NCBI GenBank assembly: GCA_002309995.1
Contig: DBYB01000053.1
Coordinates: 10,312-20,680 of the forward strand
Origin: Bacteroidales bacterium UBA1197
Lineage (GTDB): Bacteria > Bacteroidota > Bacteroidia > Bacteroidales > UBA932
Length of the DNA stretch: 10,369 nt
Direction of reading: 5' to 3'
The translations under genes and the position numbers were made by a program. The notes under the pieces were generated by a model. The model saw only the letters and a program-made list of their open reading frames with translations, had not been told where the DNA came from and did no database searches. Of the stretch, positions 1-5,069 are shown in pieces (position 1 is the first letter of the stretch; every line of letters begins with the position of its first letter).

Positions 1-2
1 GG

Positions 3-377
3 GCAAAGCCGGTGTACGGCAGGCTGGCGGGCGGCACCACCGGGCGCGTCTCCGCCGCCAACTCCTACGACGCTCCCGTCTATATCCCCAACCCCTCCGA
101 CCTCGGCCGTGGCAACGTGGTCGTCGGCTTCGGCCACGACTCCGCTCGCGAGCAGGGCGCAGCCTATTCCGAAGACGGCTTCGTCCGCGCCGACCTCGCC
201 GCCGTCCTCCAGGACCCCGTCATCCGCTCTATGTCCCGCGCCCAGATAGAAAAAATGATAGCCGAGGACCGCGAGCGCATGAAAAAGTCCGCCGCCGACC
301 TCGACTTTCCCTCCGCCGCCCGCTACCGCGACGAAATGTGGGCACTACAGCAGTATCTCAAGGTCTGGAAGGACTAG
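3..377 (+). CDS. uvrB: UvrB C-terminal part (excinuclease ABC subunit B), 5' end outside window
   Basis: This is the 3' end of a gene that enters from the left. The reading frame is open to the window edge, so the GTG at 12 is not a real start. The last ~50 residues (from DPVIRSMSRAQIEKMI to the end) match the UVR motif that closes UvrB in Bacteroidota: a 'DPVV..MS..QLEK' lead-in, then a helical hairpin with LDF..AARYRDEM. In the family this motif contacts UvrC during nucleotide excision repair. The ~70 residues before it are rich in Gly, Ala, Ser and Asp and look like the variable linker between the helicase core and the UVR motif; they seem long for this linker. The helicase motifs are not in view. 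A UVR motif also occurs in UvrC and ClpC/McsA-type proteins, but its terminal position and lead-in favour UvrB. Confidence 0.7.
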   Translation, partial: AKPVYGRLAGGTTGRVSAANSYDAPVYIPNPSDLGRGNVVVGFGHDSAREQGAAYSEDGFVRADLAAVLQDPVIRSMSRAQIEKMIAEDRERMKKSAADLDFPSAARYRDEMWALQQYLKVWKD

Positions 378-392
378 CCTTTCCATCTCCGC

Positions 393-422
393 TTGCAATT
401 GATAGAACTATTACTATCTTTG
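393..422 (+). promoter_or_regulatory. Bacteroidota-type promoter upstream of hicA remnant/hicB
   Basis: A perfect -7 box TATCTTTG (TAnnTTTG consensus) lies at 415-422. A TTG at 393-395 is 19 nt upstream of it, the usual spacing of the -33 element. Transcription would start near 428, about 12 nt before the hicA start codon at 440. This suggests the TA remnant still has its own promoter. Confidence 0.6.
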
Positions 423-439
423 CATTACAAACTTGAACT

Positions 440-490
440 ATGAAATACTCGGAGATTCACAAAAAACTCAGGAGAGCCGGGTGCGTTTAA
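440..490 (+). pseudogene. hicA: hicA toxin remnant (16-codon 5' stub)
   Basis: A 16-codon open frame reads MKYSEIHKKLRRAGC, then Val and a TAA stop. The first 15 residues match the start of Bacteroidota HicA mRNA-interferase toxins, which typically begin MKYSE.H..L..AGC and continue into the double-stranded RNA-binding-like fold with a catalytic His. All of that is missing. The stop codon lies 1 nt before the hicB ATG at 492. The simplest reading is an internal deletion that removed about three quarters of hicA and joined its first codons to the region just upstream of hicB. The promoter at 393-422 is retained. Alternatively the stub could now serve as a short leader ORF for hicB. It cannot encode an active toxin. 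Confidence 0.7.
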
Positions 491-491
491 A

Positions 492-908
492 ATGTCTATG
501 ATTATGAAAACGGTAACAGCAATAATTGAGCGTGGCACGGACGGCCGCTATTCTGTTTTTATTGAGGACAAGGATTATCCGTATGGAGTTATTGGGACTG
601 GAGCGACCGTGAAAGAAGCGGAAGCGGATTTTATGGCAGGCTATGAGGATATGAGATTATTCGTTGAAGAATCTGACGGAGAGTTTGAAGCAGCGGAGTT
701 CGTTTTCAAATACGATGTCCCTTCATTTTTGCAAGCATTTGCGTTCGCCTTCAGTCTCGCCGGGCTGGAGCGTATTACCGGAATCAATCAAAAACAACTC
801 GGACATTATATAAGCGGTTTCAGACACCCTTCCCCCACGACCGTCCGAAAGATCGAGTCTGCCATCCACTCCTTCAGCGAGCAACTCGCCGCCATCCGCT
901 TTATTTAA
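492..908 (+). CDS. hicB: HicB-family antitoxin (toxin partner lost)
   Basis: The product is a 138-residue protein of the two-domain HicB type. Residues ~5-65 form the HicB-like partial RNase H fold (TVTAIIERGTDGRYSVFIED, then GATVKEAEADFMAGYEDM). Residues ~75-138 form the C-terminal segment common in Bacteroidota HicB: DVPSFLQ, then a helix-turn-helix (LERITGINQKQLGHYISG, followed by PSPTTVRKIE). In the family, HicB binds and neutralises HicA and represses the hicAB promoter. Three in-frame ATGs lie at 492, 498 and 504. The last gives MKTVTAIIERG, which resembles the usual HicB N-terminus, so 504 is a serious alternative start. Upstream, only a 16-codon stub of hicA remains, so this is an orphan antitoxin that may survive as a DNA-binding autorepressor or as protection against HicA encoded elsewhere. 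Confidence 0.82.
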   Translation: MSMIMKTVTAIIERGTDGRYSVFIEDKDYPYGVIGTGATVKEAEADFMAGYEDMRLFVEESDGEFEAAEFVFKYDVPSFLQAFAFAFSLAGLERITGINQKQLGHYISGFRHPSPTTVRKIESAIHSFSEQLAAIRFI

Positions 909-1054
909 GCCTCATCCTTAACCGTAATTGCCAATTATTGCCCCAGCAGTATAGCTGGAGCATTATTACAATAATCTCTAATAGGATAGGGGATTATGCT
1001 TAGATTCTATGTGCTGCGAAGTTACGAAGCGGGGTGCTGATTGATTATTGGCAA

Positions 1055-1495
1055 TCAGACGATTGTCCAGCCCAGCCTGGATGCCAATGTCTTAAGGATT
1101 TGCATATCCGAAACAGGTATCGTGAGTGTAACGGTGGTGAGGGGCTGTTCGTCAGCCTCGCGACTATTCAGGTAGTGGGAGTACTGGCGGTTGCTGTTAT
1201 TCTCTGTGGGGATATGATAGCCGGCGACCAAGTGAGATGTTCCGGTCCCTCCAAGTCTGTACAGATTCTGGAGATTCATCCAGACTTGAGCGGGTATGCC
1301 GAGCTCCCTCTCAAGCTTCTTTGCTATCGCCGGAGTGACATTCCGTTTACCGTGAATGAGAGCGCTCAGATGGCTAGGCTGCATCCCAATGCGAGTCGCA
1401 AACGCATTCTGAAGCAACCCCCTGCTCTTCAATTCCTCCTGCAGCACCTCCCCCGGATGCACCGCCAATGAAGGACCATTACTATTCAAAACCAT
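1055..1495 (-). CDS. higA: HigA-family XRE antitoxin (no adjacent HigB)
   Basis: With the start at ATG 1495 the product has 146 residues beginning MVLNSNGPSLAVHPGEVL. The 'HPGE.L.EEL..RG' signature followed by an HTH_3 domain (NAFATRIGMQPSHLSALIHG, then RNVTPAIAKKLERELG and WMNLQ) is the classic HigA/VapI profile. Such proteins bind HigB toxin and repress the operon. I chose 1495 over a further-upstream in-frame ATG at 1531 because an AAGGAG sits directly before it and a -7-like box (1509-1516) lies between the two candidates. In higBA modules the toxin gene normally lies upstream of higA. Here that side (1532-1760) holds only a BIME repeat and AT-rich DNA, and I see no HigB-like frame. It is therefore an orphan antitoxin or a stand-alone regulator. 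Confidence 0.8.
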   Translation of the reverse strand: MVLNSNGPSLAVHPGEVLQEELKSRGLLQNAFATRIGMQPSHLSALIHGKRNVTPAIAKKLERELGIPAQVWMNLQNLYRLGGTGTSHLVAGYHIPTENNSNRQYSHYLNSREADEQPLTTVTLTIPVSDMQILKTLASRLGWTIV

Positions 1496-1508
1496 AATCT
1501 CCTTTTTG

Positions 1509-1516
1509 CAAAGGTA
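1509..1516 (-). promoter_or_regulatory. Candidate -7 promoter box for higA
   Basis: On the minus strand this reads TACCTTTG, a match to the Bacteroidota TAnnTTTG box, 13 nt before the chosen higA ATG. I see no clear -33 TTG at the right distance. The resulting leader would be very short, so the call is tentative. Confidence 0.35.
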
Positions 1517-1595
1517 ATAATAATTATACAAATATGGAAATAATTGTGTAATTCTCTCTCTTATTCTTGAGCTTTCAGTCAGACCGAATCTTTAA

Positions 1596-1693
1596 CCGTA
1601 GCCGAGGGTCCCAACGCTGGACCCTCGGCTACGAAAATGGGGTGTTTTTGACACTGAGGGTCCAGCCATTGGACCCTCGGCCACGGTGGGGGG
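1596..1693 (+). repeat. BIME-like element copy A (two REP hairpins), upstream of RAYT
   Basis: This is a two-hairpin element. Hairpin 1 has perfect 15-bp arms at 1597-1611 and 1619-1633 around a 7-nt loop (CAACGCT); its left arm begins CGTAGCCGAGGG. An AT-rich/G-rich spacer (AAAATGGGGTGTTTTTGACA) follows. Hairpin 2 has 9-bp arms GAGGGTCCA (1656-1664) and TGGACCCTC (1670-1678) around GCCAT. The element ends CGGCCACGG and a G-run. The outer ends are inverted relatives of each other (GTAG versus GTGG on the opposite strand), as in a BIME made of two facing REPs. REPs recognised by RAYT transposases typically carry a GTAG/GGAG tetranucleotide at the hairpin foot, which is present here. It lies between the divergent higA and RAYT genes. 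Confidence 0.85.
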
Positions 1694-1784
1694 CTTAGAT
1701 GAAGGGGAAAAATGAAGATTATTGTCTCGCCATATGCTGAATTGAAATTAATGTCGTATCTTGCGTGAAACTAAATTTGTTACT

Positions 1785-2645
1785 ATGAAATTCTTCTTGT
1801 TAAGTTCAGACTGCTTTGAGGATCGTCTTTGGTTCAAAGACGATGAGGACTTCCGGATTGCAATGAATTATGTGGCCATTGCTGCTATTATCGCCGGAGT
1901 CAACGTTCTCGCTTTCATCCTGATGTCCAACCATGTTCATTTTGTAATTGAGGGCTCGGAGGAGAAAGCAAATCTATTCTTTATTCATTTCAAACGCTTG
2001 TATGGCGCCTGGTATGAGAAGAAATATGGCACTCGCAGCTTCCTGCGCCGTAATTCTCTTGATGTCCAGGAAGTGTGGATTGAAGACGAATCATTGCTCC
2101 GTGCCATTGCCTATGTAATTGACAATCCGGTTGCGGCAAACATTTGCACTCATCCTACTCAGTACATCTGGGGCAGTGGCAACGTGCTGTTTAATATGGC
2201 GAAGGAAACAGGTACCAAACTCTCGGAGTTCTCCGTCAGAAAGCAGCGGGCCGCACTCCACAGTAAGGCGCAGGTGAATCAGAAATGGGAAATAGGCCGG
2301 GACGGTTATATCCTTCCTCATACGTTTATGCCAACAGAGTTCATTGAATCTCTCTTCCGCACTCCAAAGCGTTTGGATTATTTCATTAAAACTTCTTCCA
2401 AAGCAAAGGCCCGCCTGGAAAAGGGCGCGGCTCCCGGTTTCACTGACCAGGTGATTATCGCAGCAATTAAGTGCTTGTGCCAGACTCAGTTCCGTTGCAG
2501 CTCAATTGAAGAACTATCCGAAAACAATCTGGGCTTGCTTCTTCTAGATCTGCGCCGCCGTTTCAATGCGGACGCTAAACAACTTGCCAGAATTATCGGC
2601 AGGTCATACGAAGAGACATCCCAACTGTTGGACCGGGCGCTCTAA
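1785..2645 (+). CDS. REP-associated tyrosine transposase (RAYT, Y1/HUH superfamily)
   Basis: From ATG 1785 the product has 286 residues; an in-frame TTG at 1761 would add 8. The N-terminal Y1_Tnp domain carries the HUH metal motif NHVHF (His50, His52) after the strand LAFILMS. It also has a candidate catalytic tyrosine, Tyr110, in AIAYVIDNPVAAN, where RAYTs have 'Y...NPV'. The family nicks single-stranded DNA at REP hairpins through a 5'-phosphotyrosine. After ~residue 210 there is a C-terminal helical region ending in a probable helix-turn-helix (AKQLARIIGRSYEETSQLL), a layout seen in Bacteroidota RAYTs and reminiscent of DnaA-type DNA-binding ends. Direct BIME copies lie on both sides and fit as substrates. 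The frame is intact with all motifs, so an active enzyme is possible. The gene appears AT-richer than the rimO operon, which suggests separate ancestry. Confidence 0.85.
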   Translation: MKFFLLSSDCFEDRLWFKDDEDFRIAMNYVAIAAIIAGVNVLAFILMSNHVHFVIEGSEEKANLFFIHFKRLYGAWYEKKYGTRSFLRRNSLDVQEVWIEDESLLRAIAYVIDNPVAANICTHPTQYIWGSGNVLFNMAKETGTKLSEFSVRKQRAALHSKAQVNQKWEIGRDGYILPHTFMPTEFIESLFRTPKRLDYFIKTSSKAKARLEKGAAPGFTDQVIIAAIKCLCQTQFRCSSIEELSENNLGLLLLDLRRRFNADAKQLARIIGRSYEETSQLLDRAL

Positions 2646-2665
2646 CTCGTTCAAGCCCCCTTATA

Positions 2666-2764
2666 CCGTAGCCGAGGGTCCTTGCTCGGGACCCTCGGCT
2701 ACGAAAATGGGGTGTTTTTGACACTGAAGGTCCAGCCATTGGACCCTCGGCCACGGTGGGGGGG
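2666..2764 (+). repeat. BIME-like element copy B, between RAYT and rimO 3' ends
   Basis: This copy has the same orientation and layout as copy A. Hairpin 1 has perfect 15-bp arms 2667-2681 and 2689-2703 with a different 7-nt loop (TTGCTCG). The spacer is identical. Hairpin 2 spans ~2726-2748 but carries one change (G to A at 2728) that breaks a stem pair present in the other two copies. It sits between two convergent genes, where the long GC-rich hairpin could also help terminate transcription in both directions, although no T-run directly follows it. Confidence 0.85.
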
Positions 2765-2813
2765 TGACACAGGGGAGGAATTTCAGTGAAAACCCTGGCT
2801 ATTTCGGGAACGG

Positions 2814-4133
2814 TCAGACGATTTCGGCGGTGAGGTCGTACTCGTCGGCGGCGGTGATGCGGACGATGAGGTAGCGTCCGATGAGATCCTTCGCTTCGCT
2901 CAGGATGACAGAGGGGGCAGCATTCGGTGCAGCGACAGAGGGTGCGGGCACGAGGATTTCGCCGTCGACTTCGGGGCTTTCGAACTGGCTGCGGCAAACC
3001 AAAGAATCGCCGACAACATCATCGACCAGGACCCGCTCGACGGCCCCTACACGGGAGCGGTTGAACTCCAGCGATATCGACGATTGCAACGTCATCAGTT
3101 CATCCAGCCTGCGGCGTTTCTCCTCCTCGGGAACGGAATCGGAGAGGTGCTGCGCGCCCCAGGTGCCCTCCTCCTCGGAGTAGATAAAGGCGCCGAGACG
3201 CTCGAATCGGGCTTCGCGCACGAAGTCCAGCAGTTCCCGGAACTCCTCCGGCCCTTCTCCCGGATGTCCGACTATCATCGTGGTGCGCAGTACCACTCCG
3301 GGCACCTTCTCGCGCAGGCGGTTAATGATGCGGCGGGTGCCGGCGGCGTCGATATGCCGGTGCATACAATCCAGCACTCCGTCCGAGATGTGCTGCAGTG
3401 GTATGTCGAGGTACTTGCAGACCTTTGGATTGGAGGCCATCTGCTCCAGAACGTCCTCCGGGAAATCGGAGGGGTAGGAGTAGTGGATGCGCAGGCGCTC
3501 GATGCCTTCAACGGAAGACAGCGCCTCCAGCAGGCGGGCCAGCGAGCGTTTGCCGTAGAGGTCGAGGCCGTAGAACGTGGTGTCCTGGGCAATCAGGATG
3601 AGTTCGCTGACACCTTCGGAAGCCAGCTGCCGAGCCTCCGCTACCAGATCTTCCACTGGCACCGACTTGTGCGGGCCGCGGATGAAGGGAATGGCGCAGT
3701 AGGAGCAGCGGCGGTCGCATCCCTCGGATATTTTGAGATAGGCGTACCCACGGCGGGCCTCCTGCCTGCGGCGGATAAAGCGCGACGGCGGAACTCCGAG
3801 GAAACGGAGTATCGGGTTCATATCGCGCGCGCCAAACCAGGCATCGACTTCCGGAATCAACTCCGGCATACTCGAAGCGTAACGCTCAGACAGGCAGCCG
3901 AATACGACCAGATTGCGCACCTCGCCGCGGCGCTTGGCCTCAACGCCCTCCAGTATCGCCTGGATGGATTCCTCCTTGGCGTCGCCGATGAACCCGCAGG
4001 TGTTGTACAGCAGATAGTCCAGAGGACCTTCATCAACGATAGCAAAATCATCCGCCGGCAGGGCCGCCAGCAGATGTTCGGTATCGACGCTGTTCTTGGA
4101 ACAGCCGAGGGTGATGACACTAAGCCTCTTCAA
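2814..4133 (-). CDS. rimO: Ribosomal protein S12 methylthiotransferase RimO, with TRAM-domain insertion
   Basis: The product is a 439-residue radical-SAM enzyme that would add a methylthio group to the conserved Asp of ribosomal protein S12. The N-terminal MTTase (UPF0004) domain has the three expected cluster cysteines: Cys11 (TLGCSKNSVD), Cys46 (YNTCGF) and Cys80 (FGCLSER). The radical-SAM CxxxCxxC follows at Cys139, Cys143, Cys146 (SEGCDRRCSYCAIPF). A TRAM domain closes the protein (from ~375, ending EYDLTAEIV). 'NTCGFI' and 'SEGCDR' favour RimO over MiaB. The only plausible start is TTG at 4133, overlapping the upstream gene by 14 nt; no ATG or GTG lies between it and the preceding in-frame stop. 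Residues ~398-415 appear to be an extra segment inside TRAM encoded by a dispersed repeat. It is the last gene of the nusB operon. Confidence 0.93.
   Translation of the reverse strand: MKRLSVITLGCSKNSVDTEHLLAALPADDFAIVDEGPLDYLLYNTCGFIGDAKEESIQAILEGVEAKRRGEVRNLVVFGCLSERYASSMPELIPEVDAWFGARDMNPILRFLGVPPSRFIRRRQEARRGYAYLKISEGCDRRCSYCAIPFIRGPHKSVPVEDLVAEARQLASEGVSELILIAQDTTFYGLDLYGKRSLARLLEALSSVEGIERLRIHYSYPSDFPEDVLEQMASNPKVCKYLDIPLQHISDGVLDCMHRHIDAAGTRRIINRLREKVPGVVLRTTMIVGHPGEGPEEFRELLDFVREARFERLGAFIYSEEEGTWGAQHLSDSVPEEEKRRRLDELMTLQSSISLEFNRSRVGAVERVLVDDVVGDSLVCRSQFESPEVDGEILVPAPSVAAPNAAPSVILSEAKDLIGRYLIVRITAADEYDLTAEIV
2884..2942 (-). repeat. Dispersed SEAKDL-type hairpin repeat inserted in rimO
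   Basis: On the minus strand this reads ATCCTGAGCGAAGCGAAGGAT (hairpin arms ATCCT/AGGAT), translated in rimO as VILSEAKDL. The opposite strand encodes the HPERSEGS peptide. This short sequence is a widespread dispersed repeat that often appears as 'SEAKDL' or 'HPERSEGS' in predicted proteins. The extra segment (2889-2942) also holds a 9-bp direct repeat GACAGAGGG at 2907-2915 and 2934-2942, 27 nt apart. The insertion adds ~54 nt and keeps the rimO frame. Confidence 0.7.
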
Positions 4134-4551
4134 GTTCCTTCTCGCGCTCTTCGTCGGTCACGAACTCAAGGGACGCGTTCTGCGCCAGCTCGTTGTACCA
4201 GTCGAGGACTTTCTTCATATGGGACACGTAGAAGCGATCCTCATCGTAGTTGGGGACGGCTGCCACGAAGAAAGCCTTGATGGCGGCTGCATCATCCTTT
4301 GCTGAAGGGACGGCCTTGCCGGAATCGGCGGCAGCCTTCATAGCGGTGAACACATCTGCAAGACGCATCTCGCCCTCGGAGGTGAAGATTGCTATATCGT
4401 TGAGGGTGGACACTTTGCTGTGGCTGTCGAAATGTACGCGCTTCTTGTCGGCCAGGGCTTCGGCGATGACGCCGTTGCGGGCCTGGGCGAGATAACTAAA
4501 AAGACCGTGCTGACCGGATACGGACAGGATTTTGGCCAGATCTGTTTTCAT
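4120..4551 (-). CDS. DUF5606 family protein of unknown function
   Basis: The 143-residue soluble protein begins MKTDLAKILSVSGQHGLFSY. This fits the Bacteroidota-restricted DUF5606 family, which starts with 'L.KILSISGKPGL' and continues with a small beta-rich domain (VIAEALADKKRVHF, VSTLNDIAIFTSEGEMRLADV). The C-terminal third is helical and holds the family-like segment VPNYDEDRFYVSHMKKVLDWYN, ending in an acidic stretch (DEEREKELEEA). I see no signal peptide, membrane segment or catalytic motif. Its ATG overlaps the coaE stop by 4 nt (ATGA) and its stop lies 14 nt inside rimO, so it is probably translationally coupled to both. No function is known to me; its fixed place with coaE suggests a housekeeping role. 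Confidence 0.8.
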   Translation of the reverse strand: MKTDLAKILSVSGQHGLFSYLAQARNGVIAEALADKKRVHFDSHSKVSTLNDIAIFTSEGEMRLADVFTAMKAAADSGKAVPSAKDDAAAIKAFFVAAVPNYDEDRFYVSHMKKVLDWYNELAQNASLEFVTDEEREKELEEA

Positions 4552-5069
4552 AATAATGTTTCTAAATATAATTTCACTTTGGCGTGCAGCGACTCCAGGT
4601 CGGAGTCGTTGACAATTGTATAATCAATCTTTTGCTGGTCGAATTGCTGGAGAGCCTCCCGTTCTGCCGCGTGCGGGTTGCGGGCGTGGCGCAGGTCTGC
4701 GGGTGCGGTAACTAGCAGGACAGAGTCCCAGAGGTGGCGGAGCGAAGGCTTCTCGAGGGCAATGGCCGACTCAATGAACGCCAGACCCGATCCAATGGCC
4801 GATTTCCATTCCTCAATATCCTTTACCAGCAGCGGATAAACGATGGCCTCCAGACGTTCCCGCAGGCTGTCGTCGCTGAATATTCGGCCCAACTCGCCGA
4901 ACGGGATGCCCAGTTCCTTTTCGATTCTATCTACGAGCCCCGGCACGCTGACGTACAGCGCCTTGCAGTGCGAGTCGCAATCGTAAACGGGATATCCGGC
5001 ATCTGCAAGGATGCGGCACACGGTGGACTTGCCTCCGCCAATCGGGCCTGTTACCAGGATGGATTTCAT
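4548..5069 (-). CDS. coaE: Dephospho-CoA kinase, short form
   Basis: This is the last step of CoA synthesis: ATP-dependent phosphorylation of the 3'-OH of dephospho-CoA in the cytosol. The P-loop GPIGGGKST is at residues 8-16 and the family DxD motif YDCD at 29-32. The CoA-domain core (FIESAIALEK, then LLVTAPADLR) and the terminal segment (DYTIVNDSDLESL) are present. At 173 residues it is shorter than the usual ~195-206. The shortage falls in two places: the region after the DxD motif and the lid (residues ~127-146, RHARNPHAAEREALQQFDQQ). There the usual 'RV..R.G.S.EE...R...Q' segment is contracted, although an R...Q pair may be kept as Arg137-Gln141. It starts at ATG 5069, overlapping the ybbR stop by 4 nt. 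Confidence 0.88.
   Translation of the reverse strand: MKSILVTGPIGGGKSTVCRILADAGYPVYDCDSHCKALYVSVPGLVDRIEKELGIPFGELGRIFSDDSLRERLEAIVYPLLVKDIEEWKSAIGSGLAFIESAIALEKPSLRHLWDSVLLVTAPADLRHARNPHAAEREALQQFDQQKIDYTIVNDSDLESLHAKVKLYLETLL

Larger units (their letters stand above)
1596..2764 (+). mobile_element. REP-RAYT unit: tyrosine transposase gene between two direct BIME copies
   Basis: A single RAYT gene is bracketed by two ~98-bp BIME-like repeats in the same orientation (1596-1693 and 2666-2764). No IS-type terminal inverted repeats or target duplications bounding the unit were recognised. In known REP/RAYT systems the transposase is domesticated or semi-domesticated and acts on the flanking hairpins, which disperse through the genome. 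The third copy at 9929-10012 shows that this repeat exists away from the transposase. Whether the whole unit moves, or only the repeats, cannot be told from one window. Confidence 0.7.

Noticed and set aside
927..1055. Inverted repeat ATTGCCAAT / ATTGGCAAT with a small CCAGC-GCTGG hairpin between hicB and higA
   Set aside because: A 9-bp match across ~110 nt in AT-rich DNA can occur by chance. It may be a weak terminator region between the convergent genes, but nothing more can be supported.
1772..1779. TAAATTTG, an exact -7 box match, as RAYT promoter
   Set aside because: It ends only 5 nt before the ATG at 1785 and has no -33 partner, so it would give a leaderless or internally started transcript. 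It is too weak to list as a promoter.
2666..2703. BIME hairpin 1 as a standard Rho-independent terminator
   Set aside because: The stem is strong, but AAAATGGGG rather than a T-run follows, so intrinsic termination is not supported; a secondary role remains possible.
2593..2997. 134-residue Arg/Pro-rich open frame on the minus strand containing HPERSEGS
   Set aside because: It reads through BIME copy B and the rimO-embedded repeat in another frame; the peptide is a translation of repeats, not a gene.
3084..4280. 398-residue open frame on the plus strand
   Set aside because: It is antisense to rimO, which has a full motif set; an open antisense frame is expected at this GC content.
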